Of a stretch of 64,000 nt of DNA, positions 39,201 to 54,200 are shown in pieces. The stretch covers positions 1,984,001-2,048,000 of the forward strand of contig JAVHKY010000046.1 of the NCBI GenBank assembly GCA_035079385.1, read 5' to 3'. The translations under genes and the position numbers were made by a program. Position 1 is the stretch's first letter. The number at the start of each line of letters is the position of its first letter. The notes beneath the pieces are model-generated. The model searched no databases, was not told the origin of the DNA, and was given only the letters and a program-made list of their open reading frames with translations. The stretch is from Aspidiotus rigidus (taxonomy: Eukaryota; Arthropoda; Insecta; Hemiptera; Diaspididae).

Positions 39201-42200
39201 GAGTAAACTAAACAAAGCCACAGAAATACGAATTATACGCTGGAGCGCTTTCGATTAATAAACCATTGTCAACAGCGACATGAAAGTAACTGAAACCAAT
39301 TACCGCTAGGAAGGAGAACAACCGACGAGTGTCCACGGCAGATCATTCTGCCCTGTCGCCCATAAATCCGCTGCATTCAATAGTTTTGTCCACCGGTTGA
39401 CCAGTATTCCGCTTGGTCAAACCGCCTTTCAAAGGGAGCTATCGACTATAAAGCACTTGGCCAGAGTGAATGAGGTGAGCATAGACATTGACCTCATGGT
39501 CCGGAGGAAGCTGACTCGGAAATGCCTGGACTCCACTACTTCCCTCCCCCGCAATCCGACATTGGAGAGTAGGAAGCGTTGGATAAGGCTCCCCTTCTTG
39601 GGGAAGTTTTCTTCTAAATTAGGTAGCGTACTCCGCCCGTTTGGGTTCCGACCAGCTTATTATAACCTTAATACGGTAAAAAGTCTTTTTGTCAAATTGA
39701 AGGACCCTATCCCATTGCTCGAAAAAAGTGGTGTCTACAAGGTGAATTGTAATGATTGTAAAGGGATATACATAGGCGAGACTGGCCGTCAACTTAAAAT
39801 TAGAATTGACGAGCATAAGAAAGCTTGGGAGAAAAAGAAATTGGGGGAATCGGCTTTTGCGGACCATCTCATTACCAGTGGTCATTGCTATAAAGAGGGG
39901 TCCGAGACCCTCCTCCACCGAGAGAACTCGTACTTCAAACGAACGGCGCTTGAGCACATTGAAATTATTCGACACCTTAATAACGACAGCCTAAATGTGC
40001 TAAACAGGTACATACCTGATGAGGGATTGATTGAATTAGTTTATGAGTATGATTCACATCGTGATGACTCGCTGGTTCAGTCATGATCTCGTCGGTTGTT
40101 CTCCTTCCTAGCGGTAATTGGTTTCAGTTGCTTTCATGTCGCTGTTGACAATGGTTTATTAATCGAAAGCGCTCCAGCGTATAATTCGTATTTCTGTGGC
40201 TTTGTTTAGTTTACTCCTAGTTTTACTATTTTGAGTATTTCATTAGTTCAGGATTCTTTTCGAATTAGTAGCGAAATGGTCAGAAACTCGGGATCCGACG
40301 TCATCAAACGTTAGGCTCTTTCATGAAGTACCGTCACCTTCATTGCAATGGACAGTTTCATTTCAATGGGCCATGCTCAATTTGAAAATTATTCAAGAGG
40401 ACAGCGCACCAGAGAGTTTAGGTCAAATATTTTACATTCCCTCTGCAGCCACAAACCTGAGCATAATGAAGAAACTTCTAACTTTCCCATAAAAATAGAG
40501 CCTGGACTTCATTCTCCAAATATAAAGGCTGCAGTGCTGGTTGGGAATGAGTGTTTCGTTTCGTTTATCACTTTCGACTTGAAGACGTATCACTACAATT
40601 CTTGAATTTGATTTTTCAGCTCGTGTACCATAAGAAGTAGTAATGGCGGGGTACTGAAAGATTCAGTGAGACCTTTGAAGAAAATGTGACATTCAGAAAC
40701 ATAAGAAAGAAAGAAAGAACGAAAGAAAGAAAGAAATTTAATGCACATCACTGATTTTGACAAAAATTTCTTTTTAAATTGAGACTAGTGGTTTAAGTAT
40801 GTGCTTACAATAACCTATAAATATAGAAAAGCTGAACAATAACTACCGTCATCAAAGGGAAAAATACCAACATTGGATAAAAATCTCGAAATACACAAGA
40901 AAATTCAGTGTTGGGAATACTGAATGGTTATGACTTCGGTAAATATGTATTACAATGTAATTATAAGACTGAAGAATAATATGGTAGAATTAACACGACA
41001 CAGAATAAAAATAGCCACAGTAATTTTTCAGATTGGCTCACTTAAGGTCATTATTTGTACTCTGTACACAAACAATACCCCTAGATTTTATATTTCTGGT
41101 ACAGTTGCCGCCACATCTTGAGCGACTCTTGGTAGCAATAGATTATATAATAACCCAACGACGTAAATTTTTCTACTCCTTTTTCACTTCATGGAGTACT
41201 GATTATTCCGTGTAAATGGTAAGTCTGGTCTTCGATTCTCAGTTGTACAGGTACCTACGTTTTCTAACCTCCTCACGAGATGTGACATAATTATCCGAGG
41301 ACTCCTGATTATTCCAGTTTAAAAAATTGAAAATGAGATGATTACACAGAATTATACTTGTATCAAACACACAACGACGACGTTTACATTTTCCGGACTG
41401 AATAAAATCAGCTAGTCTACTGATTGTTTGAGTAGATTTTCAATAAATGAGCTTTTCATCATCCCCACTGCTACTCCATAACATTGTAAAGCAGATTTAA
41501 ATATTGCCAACTTTTTCTCAGAATTGTCTTCTCGCAGGCGTGGCAGGCAATTGTTAGACATGCCAATAGGTAGCTCTGGAGGCAATTCTTAATTAATTCT
41601 CGTCAACAGATATTTTCATGGAAATTTCTTCAATGTTTTAAGGGAGTGTTCTCGTTTGTCTTGGTGATAAAATTTCAGACGCAATGCTGGCACGTTTTAC
41701 ATTTGTCTGTAATGTCACACCATCTCTTGAGAAATTTGAAATACTTGTAACCATCGACAACAGAAATTTTGATTTTGCCTCTTCGACAAAATTGGAATAA
41801 TATTCACTGTCACAATATGACACATCTAAAATTTGGATCAGCGAATCAAATGAACAAGTGTGTTCCTGAGTATGAAAGTGCCGTGCCGTTTTCCGATTTC
41901 ACTGCCTTCAAAGAAGGGTTTGAGACATTTTTTATCAGGCCGATGGTTTTCTTTCCGACGCGCGTGCGTGGATTTCTGCACAAAAAATCGCTTCTGAGAG
42001 TGAGATATACACTCTGATGCTTTCTCTTTTTAATTTGGAGCTTCAGATTCAGGTTCCTCCAATTTTTTTCTGCCGTAGGTATTCTCATAAAGTCTATCTT
42101 CATCTGGAATAACTCTATGGCACGAGATAAGCAATCTTCTCTCTCCATATCCTTCCTCTCCTCCTATATTGATTGAGCACCTACCTAACAGATGCACATT

Positions 42201-45200
42201 TTGATGACACGAAATACATTAAATTTATGACTTCCTGAGGGACGGTCGCATCATTTTCGCATGCTACACAACGTCCGTAGTACGAGATTCGGGTACTCGA
42301 ACCATATCTGCAGAATTTCCCTCTCAGTGATTCAGTCTACGTTCTTTGTAGGTGTGTGAATTTTTACTCAAGGCCAACTTTACAGCTCCATTCAACGACT
42401 CGATATGTATTTTGACAAAGTCATCAACCCTCATAGGTGAACCATCATTTTTAAAAGTTCTATTTTTCAAGTCAGAAATTAAAAAGACTTTTCTAACGTA
42501 GTGTTGAAGGCTGGATTATCATTGGAACCAAGTTTGGCGCACATTATACCTGATCACAAATGTAAGATTGCGCATAAATTCAGGACATAAGGTATTAAGT
42601 CAGTTATGTAATACAAATTTTCGTAATTTCCATTTTCATTTTGGATGTCATGTTTACAATTTTGAGCAATTTTAAAGGCCATCATGTAAAAACGGGCTAC
42701 TCTCATCTCTTTTAGTTGAGTTTACACGGATGTCTACAAAATAAGTTTTAGCGATAGCTGTGTACAAATTTCCTCTTCTTGAGGATCATCTGAATCAAAA
42801 TCAGGTAGGTACAAATACGTTTTTCTGCGTCGCCTTCATTTGGATCGTCGACAAGCTCATTGTCAATGATCCGAGTGGATTTGTGAGAATTTAGGAAACA
42901 TTCAGTGATAGGCTTACCCTTTGAAATACGGTAAATTAAGACCTTTCTTCCTCTTTCTGCAGAAATTTCCCGGCCGTTCATTGTACCAGTTTCCAACTCA
43001 ATATCAATGGAAAAAGACATTTCAGTAAGTTTTTGACATCCTCTAAAACCCTAGATAGTAAAATCTGACCAAAAACGCGTACAATATACTCCTTCACTAG
43101 TTTGTCGACAGTACGTAATGGACCCCATGTTGTAATATCATTTTAACAGGGAACCTGTTCTATGGGAGGTTATTTGAGAAATTTGCCGTACGCCGTCCAA
43201 CAAAAAATCTTGGAATAATTTCGACTCCCGAGCCCATATATGGTAGGAGGGGGACTCGAAAAATTTTTGATTCTGGAGCCATATATGATCAGAATTTTTC
43301 CAAGCCCCCATACATAGCATGAGAGTCAAGAAAAATTTAGACTCTCGAACTATATAGTAGGTCTAGCACTTCTTTATACTAGCTTCATATTACGTAGGTC
43401 TAGGCTTCCCTAGAATTCTCAATATAAAATCCAATTTGACTCATAAAACAGATTCCCTGCGTTCCTTGTTCAACTTCGTTAAGGAAGGCGTCATTTTTAT
43501 TAATGTGAGCGACATTGCATATCAAAAAACATGGTATAGGTGTACTTCTCATCCTTATTTCCATGAAGGGCATCGAAACAATGTTGTATAATTTAATTCT
43601 TTAATGTACCAAATGAAGTGGACGCTTTCACCATTGCGGAAAATAAGGCCGGAGACAGACATATCGGTAATCATTTGTTTTGTGGCAAGGGCCACCAAAT
43701 CGAAGAAATTCCGTCTGCCAATAACCAAAAGTATTGTTGGTATTGTGAGATTCGGAAAGTATGTGCGCGACAGAAAATTGACTCGTGGTTGGCTAATTCT
43801 CTGGGGATCGGGCATTTTGCGTTCCACGGTAATATTGAAGCCAAATATATACAAACTTCTCGCGTTGTTTCAAGAGGGAGGTGGATAATTAATGAACAAT
43901 GAGAGGATGAGGTGTGTTTAAATTACATCGTTGTAACTGTATTAGAAGCTCCCCTCCCGTTTAAAAATACGACCGTTTTCTCATTCTCCTGTCGTGTCGC
44001 CAATCTTACTTTCGTTCTACACTTCAACACCTCATTCTTCTGTCACACGAAAGATTTTACCAATGTTTTTTCCTATAGTCGCACCGTGGTTGTATGGACT
44101 CTGCGGTATAATACCAAGAACTACCACGTGACCACCATCTACCTAGGTATGCTGCCACGGCGACGTGGTTGATGTGCGTCGCCGTTTTCCTTTCTCATTC
44201 CCCTGTCGCACGTTTGATTGCACTTCTCCGCGGGATGCGTATCAAGAGTGTTTTTCTCTTGGCGCCATCGCCATAAAGACCACGAATTATCACTAATGAT
44301 GTCGGCGAAGTGACTGTCCGTGTAGAATGCATTGCAGTACCAATTACAGGCGTTTAAAATAACCAAGTCCTTGATGTGTTCAATCATAATTCTCATTCCC
44401 CTGTAAGGTGATTCCGGATGAAAGAGATGAGTAATTTGACTACTTATTACGCATATTTAATACTCAAAAGGTCTACTTGATGCTCATATCTCGAGTGATG
44501 CAACTTTCAGTGGAGCTGAAATTTCAGTTATTTTATCGTGAAATTCTCATTTCCCTGTTTCTCAGTCCCCTGGATTTTCCGAGTTTCTTAGGTATACCAA
44601 GTGGACCAGAAAGATGTTACCAGTTAAATGGGAGTTTCCACTAAATTCACTCCAGCACAAAAACGCAAAACGTTAGATATGCTTCAGATCTACAAAATTT
44701 GTATGTGCATGTATTTCAATTTTATCTTCAATTTGCGCCCCTATCCAAATATCTACGACTTTTTTGAGCCGCGTTCTGAACCAAAATGTGCTAAAAATTG
44801 ACCAATTTGCCAAAATTTTCAAAAATTAAAAATCGTTTAAATTTCCATATTTTATCTGATTTAAAAGTAAAATTTAATGCTGATTCCGAAAAAAATATCT
44901 GAATAACCCTACGACGTTGGAAAGTGACGGGATTTTCAATTTCTTACTTCCAAAATCTTGGCGAATTGGTAAATTTTTGACACATTTTGGCCCAGAACTC
45001 GGCTCAAAAAAGTCGTAAAAAAGTTGACCAGGGGCGCAAAATGAAGATAAAATTCAGATACACATTATATTGGAAAATTTTTTAACGTGAAAGTGTTTTT
45101 TTGTAAAAATTTATGAGTAGAATAATCAGAATTTTTGTCGAGAGATATAAAACGATGCTTATAAGAATTTTCCGCCAGAAACTTGTCGACAAAGCATGCA

Positions 45201-48200
45201 CATTCCATGTAGCTAAAGTTGATGCTAAGAAGCTCACTGTTGATACAGTAGTTGGCCTGCCCTTTCGCTTTACTACGGTTGTTGTAGGGCAGGATATTGG
45301 TTCGATTGTACTGCTAGTGGCTCTAGCTACTGAATCGGCACCTTTGTATTTTCTAAACCTCGCGCAGGGAAACAGTCGGAAGCTCTGTATAGCATTGTCA
45401 AGGCAGAAGGGGTACCTAATATGAGGGAAAGTGAATTTATAGCGCACACCATTAGCGTCTGCGATACAACTTCTTGTCCCTATGGACGCAGTAAGACAAG
45501 AACGTTGAAACTACTATGTATGCCCAAATGTGACAGTGTTAGGGAAACCATTCTAAGTCTAAACGCGACGCCAGAAAATGTGCTCAAAGAGGGTTGCGCT
45601 TTCATTACCACAAAGTCCACCTCCATCAATGAGCTCCGGTTCCAACATTGCGCCAAGAAAACCCGGAATAAAGTCAACCATGAGGCTTTGCCACCCACAG
45701 AATACTCGCCCATATATACTACTTATACAGGGTAGATGTTACCATCAAATCCAATCTTGGCTGGACAATGAGAAAAACTTCCGAATGGGGATGGAAACGT
45801 GTTACTGGAATCTTGGAGCCAATTGACATGACTAAACTTGCAGCGCCGTCCAATCTCCCGCATCTAATTTTATGTGGCTGCAAAAAGAGATGTAAAAACG
45901 TATGCAGCTGTCGAAAAGCTGGTAATCTATTTAATCACTCAAAGGAAACATTTGCCTGTAGCTTTGACACCTTCTCTTCTTTCCGAATTTTACCCTTTTG
46001 TGACATGGTGACCAACCCTACGAAATTTAACGAGGAATAATTTTGGTAATAAATAATTCCGATGTAAAATGGATATTTAGCGAGATATTTACGTAAAACT
46101 GATTTTTGGGGGTTTGAACCTCCATTTAAAAAAAAATGAAGTAATTATATGCAAGTACGGCACCTATGCCTAAATGTTAAATGCAGGTACAGTGTAACTT
46201 GAAAATATTTTATTTATTATCATGGGAAATTTATAAATAAGTAACTTGTAGGAATTGAGTGTCATAGGCCGATTGAGATAATATAGTAATTAACCTAGTA
46301 ATTAATCAGAAATGTATTAAAATCATCGTCGCATCGAGGGCAACCATCCAATTGAATTGAGCGCTTTTTCGTTTCCTGTCGGCACTTGTCTTATTGAACG
46401 ATGGTTGTTTGGTGGGACGCTTTGGACAACCCCTTGCTTTAACTTTCCTCTTGAACAAGAATTGAAATCATCCCTCTTGACTAGCACCCTCAACTGCATT
46501 GGCTTCACTGGCACTTTCAGGATGTGTTAACAATGTTTCAAGTGTTGACGATGCTCCAAGCGTTGACGATGCTTCAAGTCTTGATGAACGTCATCATTTC
46601 TCGATGAAGAAATTCAACTCAAATACATTGCATTATACTTGTGTGCAGTACATAATTATATGCTTAACTAGCGGTTGGCGACGGGCCTCCGGCGCGCCTG
46701 ACCGCTAGCTGTGTGTTGAGTAGATATCTGTCTTTTATAGGTATCTGTATCTTGTAGGTATGTGTGTTTTGTAGGTATCTTGGAATTGAGATGAATTTTT
46801 AAAAAAGAAACAGTGGAAAGAGTTTTGCAAAATTCACAACTATTCAGTTCAAAAATAAGAAAATAGACACCAAAAACTGCGACTGTACTTATAAAAATAT
46901 ATCAAAGTTCCGAGTCGCACAAAAATAAAATCACCAAATTAAATTTTTTACACACTAATTCACTTGAGAGGTGACTTAACGCGTGAAGCCTGTATTCATC
47001 GCAGCAGAATACAGACAAATCCATTGACATTTTGCCAGTCCCTAAGAAAACACACGGACAACAGGTAAAAAAAAGGGTAATTTCCGCTAGCCCATACGCA
47101 GTGCGCACCGTGTCTAGACATTGGTTCTTGTATGAGATACCGGATGTAAAATCCTTTATGTAGGTGTTTTTAAAACTGTGAATAAAATAACTTGCTTAGT
47201 ATGGAAGTACAGCGAATACTGTAGTCACAAAATTTCCTCCTAAAGATCTGGAACCGGGCTCATTCGAAAGGAAATTACAGGGGCTACAATTTTTGTTCTC
47301 TTCAATTTTTCATAAAAATGAGTTATACTCGAGTTATCACAATAATTCAATTCTCGAAACTGCGCCACTCAACGCGCCTAGGTCTAACGTACATGGCAAG
47401 CTACACCACCACGTTTTTTTATATTGAAAAAAGTCATTGTTTTCGCCCTTTTTTGAAATTACTCAGCACCTCCCCGTCAAATTTTTATTTTTATGAGTCT
47501 ATGTGCTGCTCTGGGATGAGGACAATATATCCTGAAAGTTTGAAAGCGATCGGCCCAGTAGTTCTCGAGTTATAAACGGACAGGAGGATGGACAGACAAA
47601 CTTTCTGCTTTATATATTAGAAGAAGAAGATTAGATTGTACATGAAATATTTCGTCTTCCTACTACTGTTCTCCGTACCTACATTTAATGTTTTACGTGT
47701 AGGTACCATACCTGCAAATAATGTCTACCTTTAAAAAAATGCTCCAGGGGGACAAAGTGGCATTTTTAATATGTTGTTGTGGACACCTTCCCCCACCATT
47801 TTCAGTCGTCAAACCTTTTGTAGACAGAAATGTTTTTTTCCCTTTCATTTCCCTCTAATTCGCCTACATAAAATTATGAGCAAATTATTATTTCGGACCT
47901 ATTTCCTAAATTTTATTTGAGGTTACCCGTATCCCCTTTTCTTCTCTAGGCGCAATCGACTGACTTGTGCAGGCCTCCTTTCTTTTCAGGTTTTTTAGAT
48001 GGGCTCGTTTATAGATTACACCGAACGAGCGGAGATTATGTTTATTAAATCAATTTTCTTTCGTTCTGAGGTAGACTCATAGCTACTGAATTTGCGATTA
48101 CTACGACAAACAGTTTTCTTCTGTTTGACTGATAAGTTGAGCCCGTAATCAACGATAACGCTAGTCTCAATTATCGAGATACATCGTATAGCCTGTGTGA

Positions 48201-51200
48201 TCTCAAAAAATGAACCGAAAACAGACTGTGGTCTATCTTTAGTTACTCACGCGTTTAAAAAGGTGTATTCATGCTCGAGCCACGATCCAGCTAGTCACGA
48301 CTGGTCCCCTAAGGTGGAGGAGAATTGAGGTAAGAGTTGGATATTATACTGATGTTGTTTGTGGTTAATTTGAGGTTTAGATTTAGCTATGATGTTTCGA
48401 CCAAGTACGAGCTTTTGTCTCAAGTCTCGTCTGCCTTGGTAGAGCCGTGTCAGTATGTTCATAAAATTATGTCTGGATTCGTGTGCTGATGCTCGTATGC
48501 CTCTACTCATACGTTGTCACATCACATAAACCTAACGTATAATTTTTCCAGCATCATGTAAGACGACTCGGGTTCAGATGTACTCGCACGGATGATTTCT
48601 GCCGAGAAATTGAAGAATGTTATCACGATTCAGCAATATGTGGGTGTAAGTATTCTTGGATTTCATCTTATGATCGAGCGTTTCTGCAATTTTTATCCAA
48701 ATTTCACGCGTCGGTCCGAGAGGACGAGATCCTTCTCGAAAGATAGAATTTTTATATAATTGAATTACTTCCTTCAGTTCATCGACAGGAACAGAGCCGG
48801 TTGGAGGCATGATAAAAGGAACCATGGCCTGAAAATCAAGTTCAATATTTGGGCTTCTATTTTCATCCACCTCACAAGGAGACTCAAGTTACAAATTCAG
48901 TCTAGTAGTCCAAGGATTTCACGTGAGTTCAAAGAATAAAGACTGGGAGGTAGTGAGGTAGGGGTAAGTCAATGAATTACAGTATACGTATCATTGATAG
49001 CAAGTAGAAATATGGTGACATTTTGGTACGTGACCTTATAGGGCACCATATTGACTTTACTGAACCCCGGCCTATACCAATTTGAAATTTCGCGAGTAGC
49101 CCTCTCTCCGCCGTTCCGACCGTTATCGTCTAATATAAGACGGTCGTACCACAAGCTTGAAGACCAACTCAACAGAAGAAGCTAAGTGGCATCAAATTAT
49201 AAGACATGGAAAAAGTAATTAAATTTAAGAAATGTTGGAAGTCTACGTCATCTATAATGTTCTGATTACGCTGATTATCTGATTCCTTACGTAATACTCA
49301 AGAATTCTTCTTCACTGAACGTCTTATTGCAGATAATTCTAATTCCTCGTTGCAGACTCTAAAGCTCCTCATAACCCAACTCTCTACATCAATTTTTTTT
49401 TCCGCTGAAGTTATTTGAATTGTTTTACCATTATCACGTGATTGTTACGAGAAGAGGATAGAAAGTTCCGAGACTATGATCAAATTTTTCCTTGTTGTCA
49501 TATGGGGATATACCGGTACAATAATTCAACTTCGACTCGTACAAAAATTTCGTCTCGCTACAATTGGAGTGAGAAAAATAGTTTCAGTAAGTCCCTTTCG
49601 TTTGATATCCTTCTACAGCTTACAATTTCCTTTTCTGTTGGGAATCTAACTTTCTATCAAAAACCATTGTACTCATATTCCGTAAGAGTCACTCACGTCT
49701 TTCCTCCCCCCCCCCCCCAACTCCTACAGAACTTCAGATCAGCCTCCAATCGTCCACTTAATTCCTCCGTCTTACGTTCGATCCCGAACACTCCTGGACT
49801 CCCCACGTTTCTAAAAGCCAACTAATCTAGACTACCATCTTAAATTCCAGGCCCGTCTCCCCATCTTCTCATCCATTCCATGGACATCCTCACTAACTTT
49901 CATTCGCCTCGACCTTGCCAACCTATCGAAATCGCCCAACATAATCTATAGAAGACACATCGAAGACATAATTTCTAATGACACTCCCCCCCTCTTCCCT
50001 CCCACAACCTGGCTGTTACAGATGGATTGAAATCGGCCTCCAAAACTGGTTACGCCTTCTCAATGAATGGTCTTTCGTATGAAAAACTCGACCTCCACAT
50101 ATTCTGCTAAACTGTCTGCCATCTATTCCTGCCTTACTCACCTCACTCTTCTCCCTCGACCCTGTAAATTCCTCTTCCTCTGCGAATCTCTTTTCTCTCT
50201 TCGAGCCATACAAAACCCCTACTCTTTTAATTCTATACCGACGAGAAAAACTTTCCAAAACCGTAATAAGATTAATAACGTTCCGAAAAAAAAAAAATCA
50301 AATTCGCTACAGAAAATTCGGAATCCGAGACTGTAGTTCTTTTCGTTGAATGATGCTTTTTATCGGGTATGACAGAGCTACTTTATAAATGGACTCACAC
50401 ACCTATCATTTATGATAGTTGAATAAAATTTAGTTTGAAAACCCGGAGGACGGCTTCTCGGAGATTGATTAAGATGCTAATTCTGAATTTATGGCAACTT
50501 TTACATTTTTTCATCTTTCGAATGTATCCGATACTAGATAAGCCAAAATTGATCTTGCAGAAAAAGAAAGGTCGGTAGATTACAATTTTAACATTATGTT
50601 ATCGTTGCGTATTCGAACTCTATTTTCATCTACAGACTGAAAATACCTACGCATGTGCTTGTCTTACCAGTTTTCTTTAATTTCAATGCCACTTTGGTGA
50701 GAATGCAACTTATTGTAGCCGAACAATAGTAGATTACACGCGGAAAATAAGCGATTAACGAGTGCGAAGTTTGCGGAACGAGCGCAGCGAGTGACGCAAT
50801 CGGAATTGCACGAGTTAATCGCTTATTTTACAACCCTGTCGTGTATGCTATTTTAATTTAAGATGAGAGGAAAATCAACACTACAGTCAATAAACGGAAA
50901 TATTTTAAAAGTGAAATGAATAATATTATTGAGAAGAAATTGAAAAAGGTATATGAGAAACGCGAAGTTACGAGAAATCTCCACGCGTTGTGTACCTGTA
51001 CCTATAAATATTAGAACTAAAGGTTGTATTGCTTCCAATGTTACATTCGATAATAATAATAATACAGTCTTCATCGACGAGGTACACCCTAATTATCGTA
51101 TTGCTAGGCAACCTCAATCTCACTGTATACAGATTTTCGGTTACACGGCCATACTGACATTAACGGCGTCCCGACGTTATCCTTTGATCATCCACCTCCG

Positions 51201-54200
51201 ATTATCAATTTCTACTCCTATATTCGATTCTCGTTTTTACGGCTCGTTTACACGGGTTACACGGTCGTCTTGATTATTGATGTCCTGAAAGAATCACTCG
51301 GTCATACTGACTTAATTTTAACACTTTCATCCATAGTACTTGTCCAACTCATAGTTTAGACACAGTTTCTCACACTATACTTGCTCTATCCTACGATGAG
51401 CGCAGTTTTTCACGAGACAGCTCAGTCTGTACACTGGCTGGCAGGATGGCTCAGTCTCTACTACTTGCCAAGTTGCATAGCGCAGTGTCACTACTTGCTA
51501 CCAACTTCTTGTTTGTCGTATCTTTTAACGACCCCGTTTATCGTATCTTTCAACGACCTCATTTGTCGTGTCTTCCAACGACCTCCAGAAACTCCAACAT
51601 TTTTACTCTACTTATTTACAATTGAATTACAGATATACAGTTAGCGTTCTAGTCTATTTAGTCGTCTGCCGCAAAGATGATCCAGGGTTTCATTGCTTCG
51701 GCGGCATACTCGCCTGTATATTGTTTTCCTGTGATGCTCTGTACGGTATAGCGGTCGGCTAATAATTTTTCGGTAACTCGATACGGTCCTTTATATCTTG
51801 GCTTTAATTTGCGACTTTCGCCTCGAGTGACCGTGCTTGATATCTTGACAAGCACCAAATCTCCAATTTCATATTTTTTTGCCGTCTTTCGTTTTCGATC
51901 AAAGTACTCTTTTTGTTTGGTTTGGGCTTGCTCAATCCTTGCAACCATTTCAGCGCGGATTTGCGTAACGTCAATGATTTGATTGTCTTCAGAATCAGTG
52001 AAAGAGTCAAAGGCTGCGTTATAGCCAAGGAGTGCCTGAGTGGGTGTGACACCAGTACTTTCATTGACAATGTTTTTTATGCCTATTTGAATTTGTGGCA
52101 ACACATTTTCCCAGTCCAACTTGTCGGAGATTGACGTTCCTAAAGCATTGAGGACTGCTTTTACGTATATTTCTGCTTGGCCATTTCCTCGGGGAATGCC
52201 GATTCCAATTTTGTGATGGTAAATTCCGTGAAGAGCGCAGAAATTGCAAAATTCAAGAGACGTGAATGTTCCATGAGAATCCGTGATGTATCGGGATGGT
52301 GCGCCAAATATAGAAATCAATTCTTCGAGCGCGTTGATTGTGTCTGTTGTGCTCTTTGTTGGGACTGGCTTTAACCAAAGAAATTTTGTAAATGCGTCCA
52401 CTGTAACCAAAACAAATTTGTTACCATTGGTGGTTTCATCTAATGGTCCAATGTGGTCCAGATATGGTCTCGCGTGTTTAGGTATTGGACAGAGTTTCCC
52501 TTCTTTTCTTCCGCTGGGTTTTTTGAAGAAAAGGCAAGGAAGGCATGCGTTCACATATTTACGAACATAACGCCGCATTCCTGCAAACCAACATTGACGG
52601 GATAATCGTTCGAAGGATTTTTCAAATCCGCAATGTCCAATATCGTCGTGGTTCCGTTTGACCATTTGCCAGCGGCATTCATTTGACACTATCCATTTTG
52701 GTCCTTGTTTGGTTCGACGGCATAAGAGTCCGTTAGTAACTTCGTAGTTTCCACGAGGTGTTCCATTTCTAGTAAAACGGTCAATAATTTCTTGGATCTC
52801 TGGGCTGCTTTTTTGGACAGCTATTCGCCAATCGCTTACATTGATTGAAAGTGACTTGAATTTTGTTGGGGGCGGGTTTCTGCTTAATGCGTCAACAGAA
52901 CTAAAGGTTGTATTGCTTCCAATGTTACATTCGATAATAATAATAATACAGTCTTCATCGACGAGGTACACCCTAATTATCGTATTGCTAGGCAACCTCA
53001 ATCTCACTGTATACAGATTTTCGGTTACATACCTACATGTACGCACACAACAGTTCACCAATGACACACCAACTAAAACGCGTTGCTGTAGGCTGTCTAT
53101 CGTATTGTACAAAAATTTGTTTGTCAATTACATGACTTCTGTTTGCGCGAAAGTATTTGGTTTTATGAAAGAATGACGAAAGTAATTCGGACGAAAAATG
53201 AACCTAAATAACGATCTACGTAGCTATTTATGTTGCATGAAACGACTATTTCCTCAACGACGACAGTGGCCGAATGGTTAAAAACACGGACTTCCAATTT
53301 TGATGTCGGCGGTTCGATCCCAGATCCGGCCTGAATACAACACATGCAATACACGAAGCCGGGGAGACAGACAAGAAGGTAGCGAAGGAAGGGCGAAAGA
53401 AGGGTGAAAAATAGGTGGGAAGGGAGAGAAATAGGTAGCGAAGGACTGGTGAAAGAAGAATGAAGAAAAGTTCCGCAGCAACTGAACAGGTGTGGAAAAT
53501 AAACCTTTTTTCTAAATACATGATGTTAAAGAGCTCTTCTACCCACGCAAAAGAGTGGGTAAAGTTGCGTTTTAACAGCGTCTGATTTCCAGCATGATGT
53601 AAAGATAGCGCGACGAGCGCAGCAGTTCTTTATGGAGAATTATCATTGCCGTATTCTCTCAATCTTCCTTCAATATCATATTATTTAGAAAAATATCTTA
53701 CAATACAAGAGGGTAAGTGACCATTGACATACTCGTACGACTGCACAACTCGTCTTCAACTCGTTTCGCAAACTACCGCACTCGATGTCAAAAGGTCACT
53801 TTACCCTCTTGTATAGTAATACTAGCGGTTGGCGACGCGCCTCCGGCGCGCCTGACCGCTAGCTGTGTGTTGAGTAGATATCTGTGTTTTATAGGTATCT
53901 GTATCTTGTAGGTATGTGTGTTTTGTAGGTATCTTGGAATTGAGATGAATTTTTAAAAAAGAAACAGTGGAAAGAGTTTTGCAAAATTCACAATTATTCA
54001 GTTCAAAAATAAGAAAATAGACACCAAAAACTGCGACTGTACTTATAAAAATATATCAAAGTTCCGAGTCGCACAAAAATAAAATCACCAAATTAAATTT
54101 TTTACACACTAATTCACTTGAGAGGTGACTTAACGCGTGAAGCCTGTATTCATCGCAGCAGAATACAGACAAATCCATTGACATTTTGCCAGTCCCTAAG

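Larger units (their letters stand above)
38989..40605 (+). pseudogene. MULE-type transposase fragment split by a PLE
   Basis: The left half (38989-39131) encodes [20 protein letters not shown] then [20 protein letters not shown]. The right half (from 40250) continues [20 protein letters not shown] and then [20 protein letters not shown]. [24 protein letters not shown] is typical of MULE-like transposase C-termini. Reading across the insertion, with one copy of the 14-bp duplication removed, restores a continuous frame that later meets a stop in the right half near 40490. The DDE core is missing. It is located in the EHMT intron. Confidence 0.7.

Noticed and set aside
43618..43902. piggyBac transposase tail
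   Set aside because: Only a loose GHxIExIP...C..C resemblance; the downstream cysteines of the family are missing.
52898..53127. N-terminal extension of the Gypsy integrase ORF as real protein
   Set aside because: It translates the 133-bp terminal repeat and flank; homology to pol begins only at VDALSRNP.
53260..53335. Functional tRNA gene
   Set aside because: The A and B boxes are good, but acceptor-stem pairing fails and an unrelated SINE body follows.
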